DNA of 64,000 nucleotides from Ananas comosus (lineage: Eukaryota > Streptophyta > Magnoliopsida > Poales > Bromeliaceae). The stretch lies in assembly GCF_001540865.1 (NCBI RefSeq), contig NC_033631.1, forward strand, positions 4,857,732 to 4,921,731, in the 5' to 3' direction. The notes beneath the pieces are model-generated. The model made no database searches. It was not told the DNA's origin and was given only the letters and a program-made list of their open reading frames with translations. Position numbers and translations under genes: made by a program. Shown here one piece after another: positions 33,738-45,904 of the stretch (positions are counted from its first letter, which is position 1; every line of letters begins with the position of its first letter).

Positions 33738-36731
33738 ATGGCACTAGTTCTGCCTCTTCCTTCTCACCCGTTTTTAGATTACACTATACTTAAACCCTTC
33801 GTCGATTTAGACCCTTCTCGATTTATTTTGGGTCCTTCTCTTATAGACGAGCCATCTCCTGCCAACTACTCACCTTTCACTAGTGATGGCCTTCCCCTGA
33901 GAAAAATTATTCATCTTCAGTCTTGGTACTCATCGGCTTCGACAGGAAAGAGTCTTCGAACCTGGCCAAGCATCTCAGAGGCATATTTGGCCTGGCTAGA
34001 TAGGGTAGAAGCCATTTTTGGTGACTTTTGGTGGGAAGTGGGCATTTATGAAGCGATCGAATTGTCTCAGCATCCTCCTATAGCCGATAACCTTCTTTTA
34101 GCCGTCGCTCTGCCACTCTATGTATTTGGTCGCCTGCTTCTAATGTTTTTCTTTTCAAAAGAGGACCTCTCACTCCCACTCTTCTTGATGTTGCCGCCAT
34201 TATCGGCTTACGCCCTGATGGTGTTACTATCTCCATATCTTATAATCTTGACGACGTATCTGATTTTGAGGATCATTTAGACCTCAATGACTTGGCTTAT
34301 TCCAAGTTTATCCGTAAATTTGCAGGTGAATCCCCCTACTCCTGTCACTAGAAAGGAACATACAGTGTTCCTCCTATATTGGTTATGTCACAATCTCTTC
34401 TGTACTCGTTCACAGAAGATAAAACGTGACTTTGTCCCAATCGCCATTGGTTTGTTTAACGACGATAGATTAGCTCTAGTGCCTTATTTTCTTACCTTTG
34501 TTTATAGAGAGATTTTTGATTCCATCAAAACACTGCCTTCTAGAGATGATATTGCCATCAGCTCTGGTTGCGGCGTTTTCTGGTTTCTCCAAATATTTTT
34601 GCAGTTCTATATTCCTGCTTTATGTTAATCTCCTTTTAATCCGATTTCTGTTGCCCAATTTGAAGGGTTAGCTCTCGGCTGTCCGCAGCCGATGACTTCG
34701 GGTCAACTTTTTGACTTTCTTACTTATTTCAAAACTTTTTATTAGCCGAGTCTTGACTTGGCTATTTCTTGGGCTCCCTTTGTTGACCATCTTACCGGTC
34801 CCTCCTAGTTCCTTGCCCGGTTTGAAGTTATCCAAGGCGAATTGGCCTCTTCTCGCGCTAGTGAATACTCGGAGGTATGGTACTCTTATTTGGCTCCGAG
34901 AGATCTTCATGTGGGGTTAAAATCGTGTTCAAAATTATTACCAAGTACTGACGTTTATTCCCCTCAGTATGTGGCCCACCAATTTGGATTTGTTCAGACG
35001 ATTCCTGCTCCATCTAAATTTTTCACGGCCAATACGGCCGATCATCAACCCCCTATCAAGGGTATAGCCGAAGTTGACAAGATTTTGGCTATGGGGAATC
35101 GCCTTCGACGATTCTTTAAGTTAGTAAGTTTCAGGACGAATTACACAGGAGTAGCTCTTGTTGGCTATGCTACTATTTGGGATCACTTTACTGATCGTAT
35201 TTTCGACCTTTCTCTACTTCGGGCATTCCGTAGAACTATTCATCCATTTATTTCGGCTGATACTCCTGCCTTATCATCAAAGGAAGAATCAGAAGAGATT
35301 TCTGATCACACCTCTGATGTCCAGCCTTCTTCTTCTGTAATATACTTACCCTTATTTTTAACTTTTTCTTTTTAACATGCCCAATACTTATTTTTCCCTC
35401 TCTATCTTTCCTATCTACGGTCTATTCCAGTTTCTCCATCGGTCCCAGCTTCAGAGAAAAGGCTGATTGAGACTGCTCAATCTACTCCTCCGCCGCCTCC
35501 AAAGCGGCGTAAATCAGTTGCTAAAAGACCCCATTCCAAGCACGCCGAAGGTATTTCTTCGGCTGATGTATCAAAGAAAAGAGCTGAGGAAACACCTCCG
35601 GCTCCTATTCCTGAAAAAAGAGCCGAAGAAACGCCTTCGGCTGATGCCTCAAAACAAGACTCTGTTCCCAATGAGCCCATTGAGATTGAGGTACATCGAT
35701 TTGATTAGCCGTTTTAACTTGTATTATTTTCTCAGCTCGTTTACCATTCTTTTAATAAAACAGTATTCTTCTGAAAACAATTCAAGAGCCCGCTTTATTT
35801 TTTCTTTGAAGACGCAGATCAGTAGACAAGTTCGCCGAGATGCTCGCCTCGAGAAAAAGCAAGAAGCGGAGAGAAAAAGGACTACATGAGAAATGAGCTC
35901 AAAGCTACCAACAAGTACTACCAATCCATCTTCAGCAACAATTGAGAAAGAAGATGTGACTGTACCTCTGGAGAAAGATATTGAAGAGCCAGGTCCAGTG
36001 CGTCATTCGACTCCTGAAGCTTCATCACCTAGAACTTCATCTTTTACTCCTGACGATTCTCTATCTGCCACTCTTCATGCACTGTTAACTTCGAGTCCAG
36101 ATTCTAATGAAGGAGATGATTCGATTACCATTGTGATGTCGTCAGACACTCGTGAACAATTTGATGAGTGCTACGGTTATATAGTCAAGGACTCCCATAT
36201 TTGGCTCAGAATCCAGAGCAATTTGATCGGCTGCGCGCTCTTTCACTTGACTTGGCCGATCGGTCAGACATCTCTCCTACCAGTAAATGTTTTGTAGAGA
36301 TTCTATTGTCTCAACTTTCTTCTTTTTTATCTCGGCAACAATCTTTAGGTGCCGAGCTTTTATCTCTTGATCAACAGTTTCATCAAGTTGATCATTGTAA
36401 GAATACTATACTTGAGGTAGCAGCTCCTATTACTGACGTGAGCCGAGAGGATCAAACTTTAGCAAATCAAGAATCGGCTTTGCAACAGCGAATTTCAACT
36501 CTCAAGAAAGAATTAGCCGTAGCCGAATCAACTCTATCTCGCACCTCTGAACGTCGGCTCCTCCTACAGGACCAGTTGAAGACGAAGAATGAGGAAGGGG
36601 TAAAGCTTCAAGATAAGCTTACCCAACTTTACAAAGTGCATCCTTTAATGAAACGTAGGAGAAAAACAACCGAGACTGCCCAAGCTAACTTAATAGCCGA
36701 ATGGAATCAACTCAAGGATTTACTATCTTGA
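33738..36731 (+). pseudogene. Antisense plant-mobile-domain (PMD) gene of Tat copy 2
   Basis: This gene starts at ATG 33738, about 500 bp inside the Tat PPT, and is transcribed against gag-pol. Exon 1 encodes a PMD (MAIN/MAIL-type, PF10536-like): WPSISEAYLAWLDRVEAIFG, FWWEVGIYEAIELSQ, then in the next frame FKRGPLTPTLLDVAAIIGL, then KEHTVFLLYWLCHNLF and LALVPYFLTFVYREIFDSI. Further PMD-like sequence follows (YSPQYVAHQFGFVQTIP). Introns at 35337-35430 and 35691-35763 match those in copy 1. The last exon holds a basic patch, a Ser-rich linker and a coiled coil (36440-36620) ending AEWNQLKDLLS. Breaks: frame changes near 34110 and 34320, an offset after the first intron, a TGA at about 35887 and another shift near 36170. 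PMD proteins in plants act in transposon silencing and RNA/chromatin control (MAIN, MAIL1); what it does in a retrotransposon is not known to me. Confidence 0.78.
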
Positions 36732-36739
36732 TTCGGCTT

Positions 36740-37477
36740 GTAATATTTTAACTTTGACTTTGGTTATTTTTCCATATGGATGGGTAATACTTCTTCAAAT
36801 ATTTTTCGTTAATCGATTTTTCTTTTTTTGATCCATTTATATTTTTTAAATAAAATGCATTTACTCTTGTAACTCTGCTAATTTGAAATGGTCCTTCCCA
36901 ATTTGGGGACCATTTCTCGTACATTCGGTCTTTTTGACCAATGGGGAAAACTAGTCTTAAAACTAAGTCACCAACTGCAAATGACTTAGATTTAATTTTC
37001 TTATTATATGCATTTCGTACTCGGCTCTAATAGGCTTGTAAATAGTTTAAAGCCATCATCCGAGTTTCATATAACTTATCCATTTCATTTTTCATTAACT
37101 CACTGTATTCATCAGCCGATAGTTCTTTCTGATTTTCTACTCTTAACAAAGGCATTGTTATTTCGGCTGGAAGTACGGCCTCGTGGCCGTATACTAATTG
37201 GAATGGCATCATCCCGGTTGCCGCTTTCACTGAAGTCCAGCATGCCCATAATACTTCGGATAGTTTTTCATTCCATTTTCTCGGATATTTTTCAATATGC
37301 CGCTTCATAAGGTTTATAATTACCTTATTTGCTGTTTCGGCTTGTCCATTCGCTTGAGCATAATAAGAAGACAAATGAAGTAGCCTTATCTTCCGAGATT
37401 CGATGAACCGAACGAACTGTGCACCCGTGAACATTGTTCCTTGATCGGTCGTAATTGTCTCGGGAATTCCAGAACGA
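36740..37477 (-). pseudogene. Tat integrase C-terminal half (copy 2)
   Basis: The minus strand reads GIPETITTDQGTMFTGAQFV, then AQANGQAETANKVIINLMK, RKWNEKLSEVLWACW and GMMPFQLVYGHEAVLP. This covers the second Asp and the Glu of the DDE core and the GPxF-type C-terminal region. It is cut at 37478 by a single N, after which the sequence is unrelated, so either an assembly misjoin or a real breakpoint removed the rest of pol. Copy 2 keeps the Trp that is a stop in copy 1. Confidence 0.85.
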
Positions 37478-37478
37478 N

Positions 37479-37972
37479 GTAAGATAGATAATGGATACAT
37501 AGCTTAGTATGCAGATATATGTCGTCTTCTTTTATCATACCATGTTATTGTTGTTATATTTTTCATAAACAAGTATAACACTAAGTTATCTTGACATATG
37601 AGCTTATTTGATATGCTGGTGACACTGAATATAGAAGAAAACTTACAATGATGAATATAGTGATATATAGTTAAATTATGAAGACTTATTATGAATGACA
37701 TGAAAATATAAATTAGTCTATTATATGATTCTTAATCTATTTACAGGCATAGAATGTTAAATTTAGTATTGTCTTTATTATATTTATCATTTAATCATAT
37801 ATATTCTAAATTTATATATTTTTTAAACGGCACACTAGTTAAATAATATTTGATTGCTATATATTTTTAGTAAATAATTTGAAAATAACACCAAAATAAA
37901 CTAAATAATAACATAAAATTTAAACAAACGTAAATAAAAAATTAAATTATAATTAATTTAGTGTTAAATAGA
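37479..37972. other. AT-rich spacer, nothing recognised
   Basis: No coding motif or repeat end is visible between the single N at 37478 and the MITE target duplication at 37973. Confidence 0.4.
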
Positions 37973-37981
37973 TTTTTAAAA

Positions 37982-38493
37982 GGAAAAACTTCAAATACGC
38001 CCTGTGGTTTCGCACTTTTTCACTTTACTACCCTGTGGTTTAAAGTGTATCAAGTTAGTACCATGTGGTTTCGTACTTTCTCACTTTAGTACTCTGTGGT
38101 TTAAAGTGTATCAAGTTAGTACCCAGCGGTATCGCTTTTTTTCACTTTAGTATCATGTGGTTTAATATTTCGTTAAATTATGTACAAAAAACTTCAAATA
38201 TCCTATCTAGATTTATCGAATATTCATTTTAGTACTCTTTAGTTTTAACTTTGTCACTAATTTAACGAAAAAAATATCCTGAAATGGATAATAAAAAGAG
38301 AAAAATAAAACTACATGGTACTAACTTGATACAAAAATGAACCACAGAGTACTAACTTGATACACTTTAAACTACTAATACTAAAGTGAGAAAATGCGAA
38401 ACAACAGAGCACTAATTAACTTAATACACTTTAAACCATAGAATACTAAACTAGGAAAGTGCGAAACTACATGAGGGTATTTGAAGTTTTTTC
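37982..38493. mobile_element. Mutator-type MITE with perfect 9-bp target duplication
   Basis: Terminal inverted repeats GGAAAAACTTCAAATA (left) and GAAAAAACTTCAAATA (reverse complement of right). TTTTTAAAA is present at 37973-37981 and 38494-38502. The interior alternates CCCTGTGGTTT and ATCAAGTTAGTACC words on both strands. A 9-bp duplication is the Mutator signature. Confidence 0.85.
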
Positions 38494-38659
38494 TTTTTAA
38501 AAATATGCAGGATGCCTACGGGATGGGGTCGGGAGGACTTTTTTCGAAAATAACCCTGTGAAATTTCGTATTTGCCAAAGTAACCCTGTGAAACTTTTAT
38601 TTGTGAAACTAACCCTCCTCTCGCCACCTCAGCCGCCACATCAGCATTTCTCACAAAGA

Positions 38660-39290
38660 CGGTGACTCGTTCACCGTCTTTAGGCCTAACATCTTGAAGG
38701 CGGTGAATGGTTCACCGCCTTCTCGAGGCACCACCTTCACAGCAATTCCCCGCGCACCCTACCGCCTTCTCAGCAATTCCCCGCGCACCCTAAGGTGCCC
38801 CGAGAAGACGGTGACTCGTTTACCGCCTTATGAAGGCGGTGAATCGTTTACCGTCTTATCGAAGCCACCGCCCTCTCAGCAATTCCCCGCGTGGCGCAAG
38901 GCCTTCTCAGCAATTCCCCGCGTGGCGCTAGGTGCCTGCGGAAGACGGTCACTCGTTTACCGTCTTGACAAAGGCGGCGAATAGTTTACCGTCTTATCTA
39001 GGCATTCTGATAAGGCGGTGATTCGTTTACCGCCTTATCTATGCCGCCTAACCAAATCCCAGTCTTACTGTAGAACTCCACCCAGCCTAATTTCGCTTAG
39101 TCCTCGAGAGAGGGGCTAAAACACGGATAAGACGGTGAACCGTTCACCGTCTCATCTGGGCTGCACTAGACACGGTTAACACCGTCTTTAGCGCCTGACT
39201 CCTAGATAAGGCGGTGAACCGTCCACCGTCTTCATGACGCGGTGAACGGTTCACCGTCTTATGAAGACGGTGAACCGTTCATCGGCTTCA
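38660..39290. repeat. Left subterminal array of GGCGGTGAA(N)TTCACCGCC hairpin words
   Basis: There are at least a dozen copies of AAGACGGTGAACGGTTCACC-like words, alternating GACGGTGA/TCACCGTC and GGCGGTGA/TCACCGCC, each nearly self-complementary. Words such as CAGCAATTCCCCGCG lie between them. The right-hand counterpart is 45905-46455. Confidence 0.8.
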
Positions 39291-39407
39291 ATAGGTTACC
39301 CTACCCGCGGACCGAGCACGATACCTCTTCCTTCCTTTTCCCGCTCACGCTTTCTCTCTCTATCTCTCTATCTCTCTTTCTATCTCTCTCTATGCCCATC
39401 CCTCTGC

Positions 39408-39710
39408 ATGGGCCGCCCCCTGTCGCCGCCACCCGTGCCGAGGTCGCCGCCCCCTGTCGCCGCCGCCTCGCCGCCCCCTGTCGTCGCCAGCCGTGCCAAA
39501 GTTGCCGCCCCCTGTCGCCGCCGCCCGTGCCAAGGTCGCCGCCCCCTGTCGCCGCTACCCGTGCCGAGGTCGCCGCCCCCTGTCGCCGCCGCCCGTGCCA
39601 AAGTCGCTGCCCCCTGTCGTCGCCGCCCCCTGTCGCCACCGCCCGTGCCAAGGTCGCCACCCACGGTCGCCGACGTCGCCGCCGCCGCCGCCCCTGCCGA
39701 GGTCGCTACC
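39408..39710. repeat. CpG-rich minisatellite inside the MULE
   Basis: Roughly 33-bp units built on GCCGCCCCCTGTCGCCGCC and CGTGCCAAGGTCGCC are repeated about eight times, giving spurious Pro/Arg/Ala-rich frames on both strands. It lies between the left terminal array and the transposase gene, where a promoter or 5' leader would be. Confidence 0.75.
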
Positions 39711-39755
39711 CATCCCTCTCTCAGGTGCATACTCTAGTGTAGGTTTAATGTAAAT

Positions 39756-39855
39756 GTAGTTGGTTTAGCTGTAAATGTACTTTAGTTAGATGACAATCTC
39801 ACTTNGTAGTTGGTTTAGCTGTAAATGTACTTTAGTTAGATGACAATCTCACTTT
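39756..39855. other. 50-bp direct duplication around a single N at 39805
   Basis: GTAGTTGGTTTAGCTGTAAA and the following 30 bases occur directly before and directly after the N. As at 19138, this looks like an unmerged contig overlap. Confidence 0.75.
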
Positions 39856-40318
39856 GAATGGCACAAATGCACAAATGCACTTTGAATGTAAGTGCCTTAT
39901 GCTTTTGAAATGGCACAAATGCACTTTGTATTTGGTGTAAGCTTCTCTAACTGTCAAATATTATCTAGAGATAGTGTAATTTGCCTTATGCCCATCCCTC
40001 TCACAGGTGTAAGAGCCTTATGCCTTTGAAATGCGCAAATGCACAAATGCACTATAGAAACCTCTTTTGGATATGCACAAATGCACAAATGCACTATAGA
40101 AACCTCTTTTGGAGGTTATTTGGTTACTAATTGGAATAGCTTATTTGGTTACTAATTGATTTGATTTCGGGATTGGAAATAATTAGTATTCTACTATAGA
40201 AACCTCTTTTGGAGGTTTATGGCTAGTCGTTAGAAATAATTAGGATTTTTTTTCCTGTGTAGTTAAAATGGCTAGTCGTCGAATGTTTCTTAGTGTTCAT
40301 TAGGATGGATAGTTAGTT

Positions 40319-43225
40319 ATGGATGGAAATGGTCCCCGATATTTCGGTGGTCAAAAGAAATTGATCGCGATTCGTTCAGAGATGACCTATATGAATTTTG
40401 AGAGGAGAATGTATTGTTTAGTAAATTGTAATAGAGAAGAATGTTGTCTTAAATACAAAATTCATTGCCCTATGAGAGCGAATGAATATATTGATCATGA
40501 TATAGTAGATGATGAATCATTGGAGGGTTTAATTGGATTGTCTGAACATTATGGATGTATGTCGCTATACATCGAGAAAGATTTATATCCGTCGGAGACA
40601 CAATATCAGTCGCAAGGTTATTACACAAGCCTGCTACATAATGATATCGATGTGGGTTTTCCGGATGCTCCAATTACCGTGAAGTTGGTAATGAACCAGA
40701 CACTTATCAGATGACAAGTTCAGTAAGATCTATTAGATTGCGGTGAATATTTTATTTAATTACGAAATATTTTGATAAGTCTGAATAATAATTACTGCAG
40801 ACAGATTCAATCTCCACGTGCGCAACCCTCGACGTCATGTGCGCAACCCTCCACCTCACGTGCACAACCCTCGACGTCACGTGCGCAGCCCGAGACTTCA
40901 CGTGACGAACCCATGATATTTCATACACCTAATGAAAATTACGATTGGGGGTAAAGAAAATTTTGATTATTTTTAATTAATAGTAAGTGAAATTTGAACG
41001 TCTTCTAGTAAACATTCGGAACCTATTGCAGGCTATCTACGTCCTATGCAAATTAGAATGAAGTTCTTGATAATCTAGTCGAGGAAGGAGATGATAACAA
41101 CGGTAATCAGGATGATGCCCCCATTCATAATGATGGTAATCAGGATGATTCACCCATTCGTAATGACGATAATCAGGATGATGAACCCATTCATGAGGAC
41201 GACGATTGGAATGATCTAGCTGCCGACATTGAAGATGATCACGATGGTGGATTAAATTGCCTCGCGAATGCCATATACAGTTTGAATAGTGACCCACACG
41301 TAAACAACGAATATGTAGACAATCCTGACGAAGAGCTTGATTTCATTGACCATCCGGAGCAATTTCCTACAGATAACAATTGAATACAAGAGTATGTTGT
41401 GAATTCAAATGAGTTCGATGTTAGACGTACCAATTCCGATCTACCTAGCATTGACGGGACTTGGCTCCATGAAATCTTTAAAGATAAGGCATCTTTAGTG
41501 GATGCTCTAGATCGATGGCACATTACTCACAATGTTCAGATGAAAGTTTTGAAATCTACCAAAACAACTTATACAGTGAAATGCACAGTTGAGGGATGTC
41601 CTTGGAGGTTACACGCTTCGGTTCCTAAAGATGCAACATATTTCAAAGTTAAGACATATGCGGGTCAACACACTTGTGTTATTCCAATGCTAAATGCGGC
41701 GCATCGTAATTGTACTTCAAATCTCATATGCCAAGTAATTCTCTCGTTAATGAAGGCAAGACTAAATATGACGCCAAAAGAAGTGCAGAAAACAGTGCGA
41801 TCCACTTCACATGTTCAAATAAGTTATTGGAAGGCATGACTGGCAAGGAGCAAAGCATTACAGATTATTTACGGGAGTTGGGAGCAGTCATACACAGACT
41901 TGCCTCGGTATCTTACTATGCTGCAGAGTACTAATCATGGAACTTTTTGGCGACTTGATCATATATGGCCATCAGAGGGAATATGTCAGTTTGGTCGTGT
42001 TTTCTGGTCATTTGCTCATTCTATTCATGGATTCGCACATTGTAGGCCTGTGGTGAGCATTGATGCCACTCACTTGTATGGCAAATACGAAGGCCATGCA
42101 TTGATAGCGACGGCTGTCGATGCGAATGATACCATTTTTTTCTTGGCTTTTGCAATTTGCGAAGACGAAAATGGTAGAAGTTGGCATTGGTTTTTACATA
42201 ACTTGGGGCATTATGTTATACGCAATCGACCGGTTTGTTTTATATCCGATAGATTTAGTGGCTTAAAGGAAATAATGGCTGAGTTATATCCTACTCGACA
42301 TGGGCATGCACACCGGTGGCGTCTTCGACAAATGAAAGCAAATATGGCTAAGCGGTTTAAAAATGATTCATTATTAGACAAATTCTATTGTATCGGCAGT
42401 GCTCCAACATCGGTACAATATTATAAACTGAAAGATGAGTTACTCGCGCTAGATCAGGATACTTGGAAGTGGGTCGATGAGCTCGAAGTATACAAAGAGT
42501 ATTGGGCGTGGGTATTTGATGGAGGTCGACGCTTCGGGTTGATGACCACAAATATGTCCGAGAGTTTAAATGGGGTACTTAAGGGAATTCGTGCTCTCCC
42601 AGTAACGGCATTTGTCGCGTGCACTTTTTATAAACTTAATAGTTATTTTGTAAAGCGTCGTGAAAATGGTGAAAGTATGACGGCCACGTTAGCACCTAAA
42701 ATACAAAGTCGGATTACGATGAATATGGTGACGGCGTGGGGACACATTGTATATCGATTTGGGCCTAATGAGTTTGAAGTCCAAACAGGACACTCTGATT
42801 ACAATGTTACCCTTAATAGAACACAAGCGGATTGTGATTGCGGCTAATTCAAGCTAACGGGCATACCTTACTCGCATATTTTAGCAGTTTACAGTAATTC
42901 ACAACTAAGAATAGATTATCATAGTCTTTGCTCCCATTGGTATACTGTAGAGTGTTATTGCCAGACATACGCACCGCTTTTCTATCCAGTTCCAGACAGA
43001 CGCTACTGGCCACGGCTCCAGGGCCTACCAATTGTACCGCCTCCCGTGAGAAGGAAGAAAGGTCGACCACGATCAACACGTATTCGTAATATAATGGACG
43101 AAACAAGTGGGCGACGAACAAAATGTAGCATTTGTAAGCAGGGAGGTCATTATAGAAACACCTGTCCACAGAATACAGAGATAGCACAACAAGGACGTCG
43201 ACGTAGGACTTTATACCTAACTTAA
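40319..43225 (+). pseudogene. MuDR-type MULE transposase
   Basis: A first open stretch (40319-40714) encodes the N-terminal part. Small exons follow: 40801-40950 with RAQPSTS repeats and a run near 41100-41210 of acidic NQDDxPIHND repeats. The conserved body starts at about 41400: a MuDR N-terminal domain (KVLKSTKTTYTVKCTVEGCP ... GQHTC), the MULE catalytic domain (PVVSIDATHLYGKYEGHALI, CFISDRFSGLKEIM), a SWIM finger (DCDCG ... FKLTGIPYSHILAVY) and a C-terminal zinc knuckle (CSICKQGGHYRNTCP). In the SWIM finger the third Cys position is Tyr. In-frame stops at about 41063, 41382, 41838 (YWKA/LARSKA) and 42846 (DCDCG/FKLTG) inactivate it. The enzyme would bind the terminal repeats and cut them. 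Confidence 0.88.
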
Positions 43226-43310
43226 TAGTATTTATGAAACTTTCAATCTTTCAATATTCAATGCGCTTTTTGATAATATGTTACTAATTACAAATTATTT
43301 AAAATTACAG

Positions 43311-45664
43311 ATGGCAGATCTAGAGGAGGCGGGACCAGTTGATGAGTCCGTCCTGACAGAGCAGCATCTCCATAGGTCTTCATTTATCACGATTGAGGTG
43401 AGAGCCAAAATTATTATTTTAAATATTTTCTTTAGTATTGGTTTGAATATAAATGTTGTTCTAACTAATTTTTTGTCACTGTAGGGATATCGCGGGGTAC
43501 AGTTCATAGAGCATGGCCGCAAATTAAACCAAGGGGAGCTTGATCACCCAGCAGTGCTAGATTTTCTACGACAGTCTGGATTTTATTATGTTTCTCGACT
43601 TAGGCATCTATAGCTGGATCAGGCATTATTAGGAGCTTTGATCGAGCGATGGAGACGGGAGACCCAGACATTTCACTTCCGCCACAGTGAGATGACGATT
43701 ACACTTCAGGATGTGGCGGTTATTTCGGGTCTTCGTGTCGATGGAGCGCCGGTCACTGGGACTATAGTGTATCCGTGGCCAGATAGTTGTCAGGCGCTTT
43801 TAGGGGTTGTGCCGGATGACATTCGAGCTGGGCAGATTAGATTAGATTGGATATACCAGCAGTTTCATCATCTACATTTGGATGCTCCGGCTGGATTAGT
43901 TGCAGCCACTGCACGTGCATATATATTATATCAGATTGGCTGTAATCTATTTCCAAACACCACCGGATATAGGGTTCATCTTAAGTGGTTCCCACTTATA
44001 GCGAATTTTGATGCATGCGGCGGTTTAGTCTAGGGTGCAGCAGCACTGGCCTATCTATATCGAGCTTTGGGATCGGCTGCATTAAAAGGAAAGGTCGAAT
44101 GCTGTTGCTTTGCGACATTAGTACATGTATTATGAGTAATATATAATAATTGTTATATAAAGCTTCTCCTATTTAAGTTCAACAGTTTAATTTATTGTCA
44201 TTTATTTATTGATTTGGGCGTGGGACCATCTTCATGTCGGCCGACCTACTAGCATTGGAGCTTTTGCCGACATGGCTGATTGCCCTATATGTTGCCGGTA
44301 TGACATATAAATTTGATACAGAATATATTTATATATATATACATTTGCAACTAATAGATATACTTTTCAAATATTAGGTGGACGAACGCCGCCGGATTAC
44401 GTTTTGCAGCAAACGTTAGAACAATAGATATTGAGTTCTACCGAGATGAATTAAACCAACAGAGAGAGACTCAGGTACGTATTAATGCAACCATTTACCT
44501 AAAATACAACCGTATTAATGTATTCAGCTGACTATTATTGGCTTTTTCACAGATGACATGGCGGTCGTACACAGATGCTATTATAGAGGCATTACCGGCA
44601 TTCTGTGTACAGGGTAGTGAGGTATGGCGATCTTGGACGACACTGATTTCTTTTCATATCGTTGAGCTTCACGTGCCGGATCGAGTCCTACGGCAGTTTG
44701 GTCTCCTCCAGCATATACCCATTCCGGTGGAGACCATCCGACGCTACACTTCTCAGGGGCGGCCAGATGAGGATTGGGCCCAGTTTCATGCTGCACACAT
44801 CGAGAGATGGGGACATAGATTATAGGTCATTATTGACCAGCATCCGATTGTCGGTGATGACCCGGTACAGGCGACCTCGATTTATATGGAGTGGTATTGG
44901 CAGATTACGAGACGATGGATTTCTCGTCCAGTACAACGTCCTCTATTGACTTACCAGCCTCGCGGTCAGACCGAGAGAGCTTTGGTACGATCACTCAGCC
45001 CATTTATGATTTTTTTAATCTTTTGTATAATATAGATTGCCAAAGGTGAGTTATTATCTATAATGCAGGTGGACGCTATACAACAGACACAGTATAGCAT
45101 CAGAAGGCTAGTTCATGATCGACCTTCTTACGGTGCGGTGATGGAGACATTGACAGGTATGGATATCGATCTTGATAGTGTACTGGAGTACATTCCTACT
45201 ATACCTGTCGCCACTGATATCAGAAGTCGAGATTTTGGACATGCATCGACATCGGGTCATCACCACCGTTAGACACTGACATCTGCTTGATCTCCACCTC
45301 CTAGTGATGTTGCTGATATGCCCGCCGTCCCTGAGAGATTTTCTTTGAGGCCAGTGGACTTGGACTTGCTTTTGCCGCCGCAGTCTCTAGAGAGCACTTT
45401 ACATTCGTCTATTCTCGACGTCATGCCGCGTCTTCATCACAGGCCCGCCCAACATCTAGACCAGCCACTATCGAGGAGACTCACGTGATACCGGAGCATC
45501 GCGAGGGAATTATGATTGCGGATCTCGATAAGATGGCCGATATCGAGGCAATTGATGACGTATCTATTGCTGATCTCGTTGTAGAGGTTGGCCCTAGACG
45601 TGGACGTGCCCGTGCACGAGGACGTGGCCGAGGACGTCGAGGGAGAGGAAGATCGAGAGCCTGA
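43311..45664 (+). pseudogene. PMD gene carried by the MULE (MAIN/MAIL/PP7L-like)
   Basis: It starts at ATG 43311, 85 bp after the transposase stop. Exons with visible splice sites: 43311-43397; 43485 to about 44110; about 44210-44297; 44378-44474; 44553-44984; 45069 onward. The protein reads GELDHPAVLDFLRQSGFYYV, then ERWRRETQTFHF, SEMTITLQDVAVISGLRVDG, DLIxWAWDHLHVGRP-like sequence and SFHIVELHVPDRVLRQFGLL, the standard PMD order. The C-terminus is an RG-rich tail (RGRARARGRGRGRRGRGRS), suggesting nucleic-acid binding. Stops at 43611 (RHL/LDQAL), 44031 (GGLV/GAAAL, where Trp is expected), 44823 and about 45270 break it. It is more similar in build to host MAIN-like proteins than to the Tat PMD gene. 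Its role in MULE biology is unknown. Confidence 0.82.
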
Positions 45665-45904
45665 TTGTATATCTTTGATTTAGATAACTTAGACTTTGTA
45701 TAATATTATATAATACTTAATTTAGTACATATTTGTATATTTCTCGGGGTTTCTTTTGATATTTTTATTCTGTTGATTGTATCTTGTTATTCCACTCGAT
45801 CTGTTGTGTTTTTTGTTGGAATATTTGTTATCGTGAAAAAACTTGCGTTAAACTTGTTAAAATTTTTTTAAAAATCAAGCTTAAATCAGCACCTGGTGCT
45901 GTTT

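Noticed and set aside
39242..39753. Pro/Arg/Ala-rich frames on both strands
   Set aside because: They arise from the CpG-rich minisatellite and have no stops simply because the unit lacks them in several frames.
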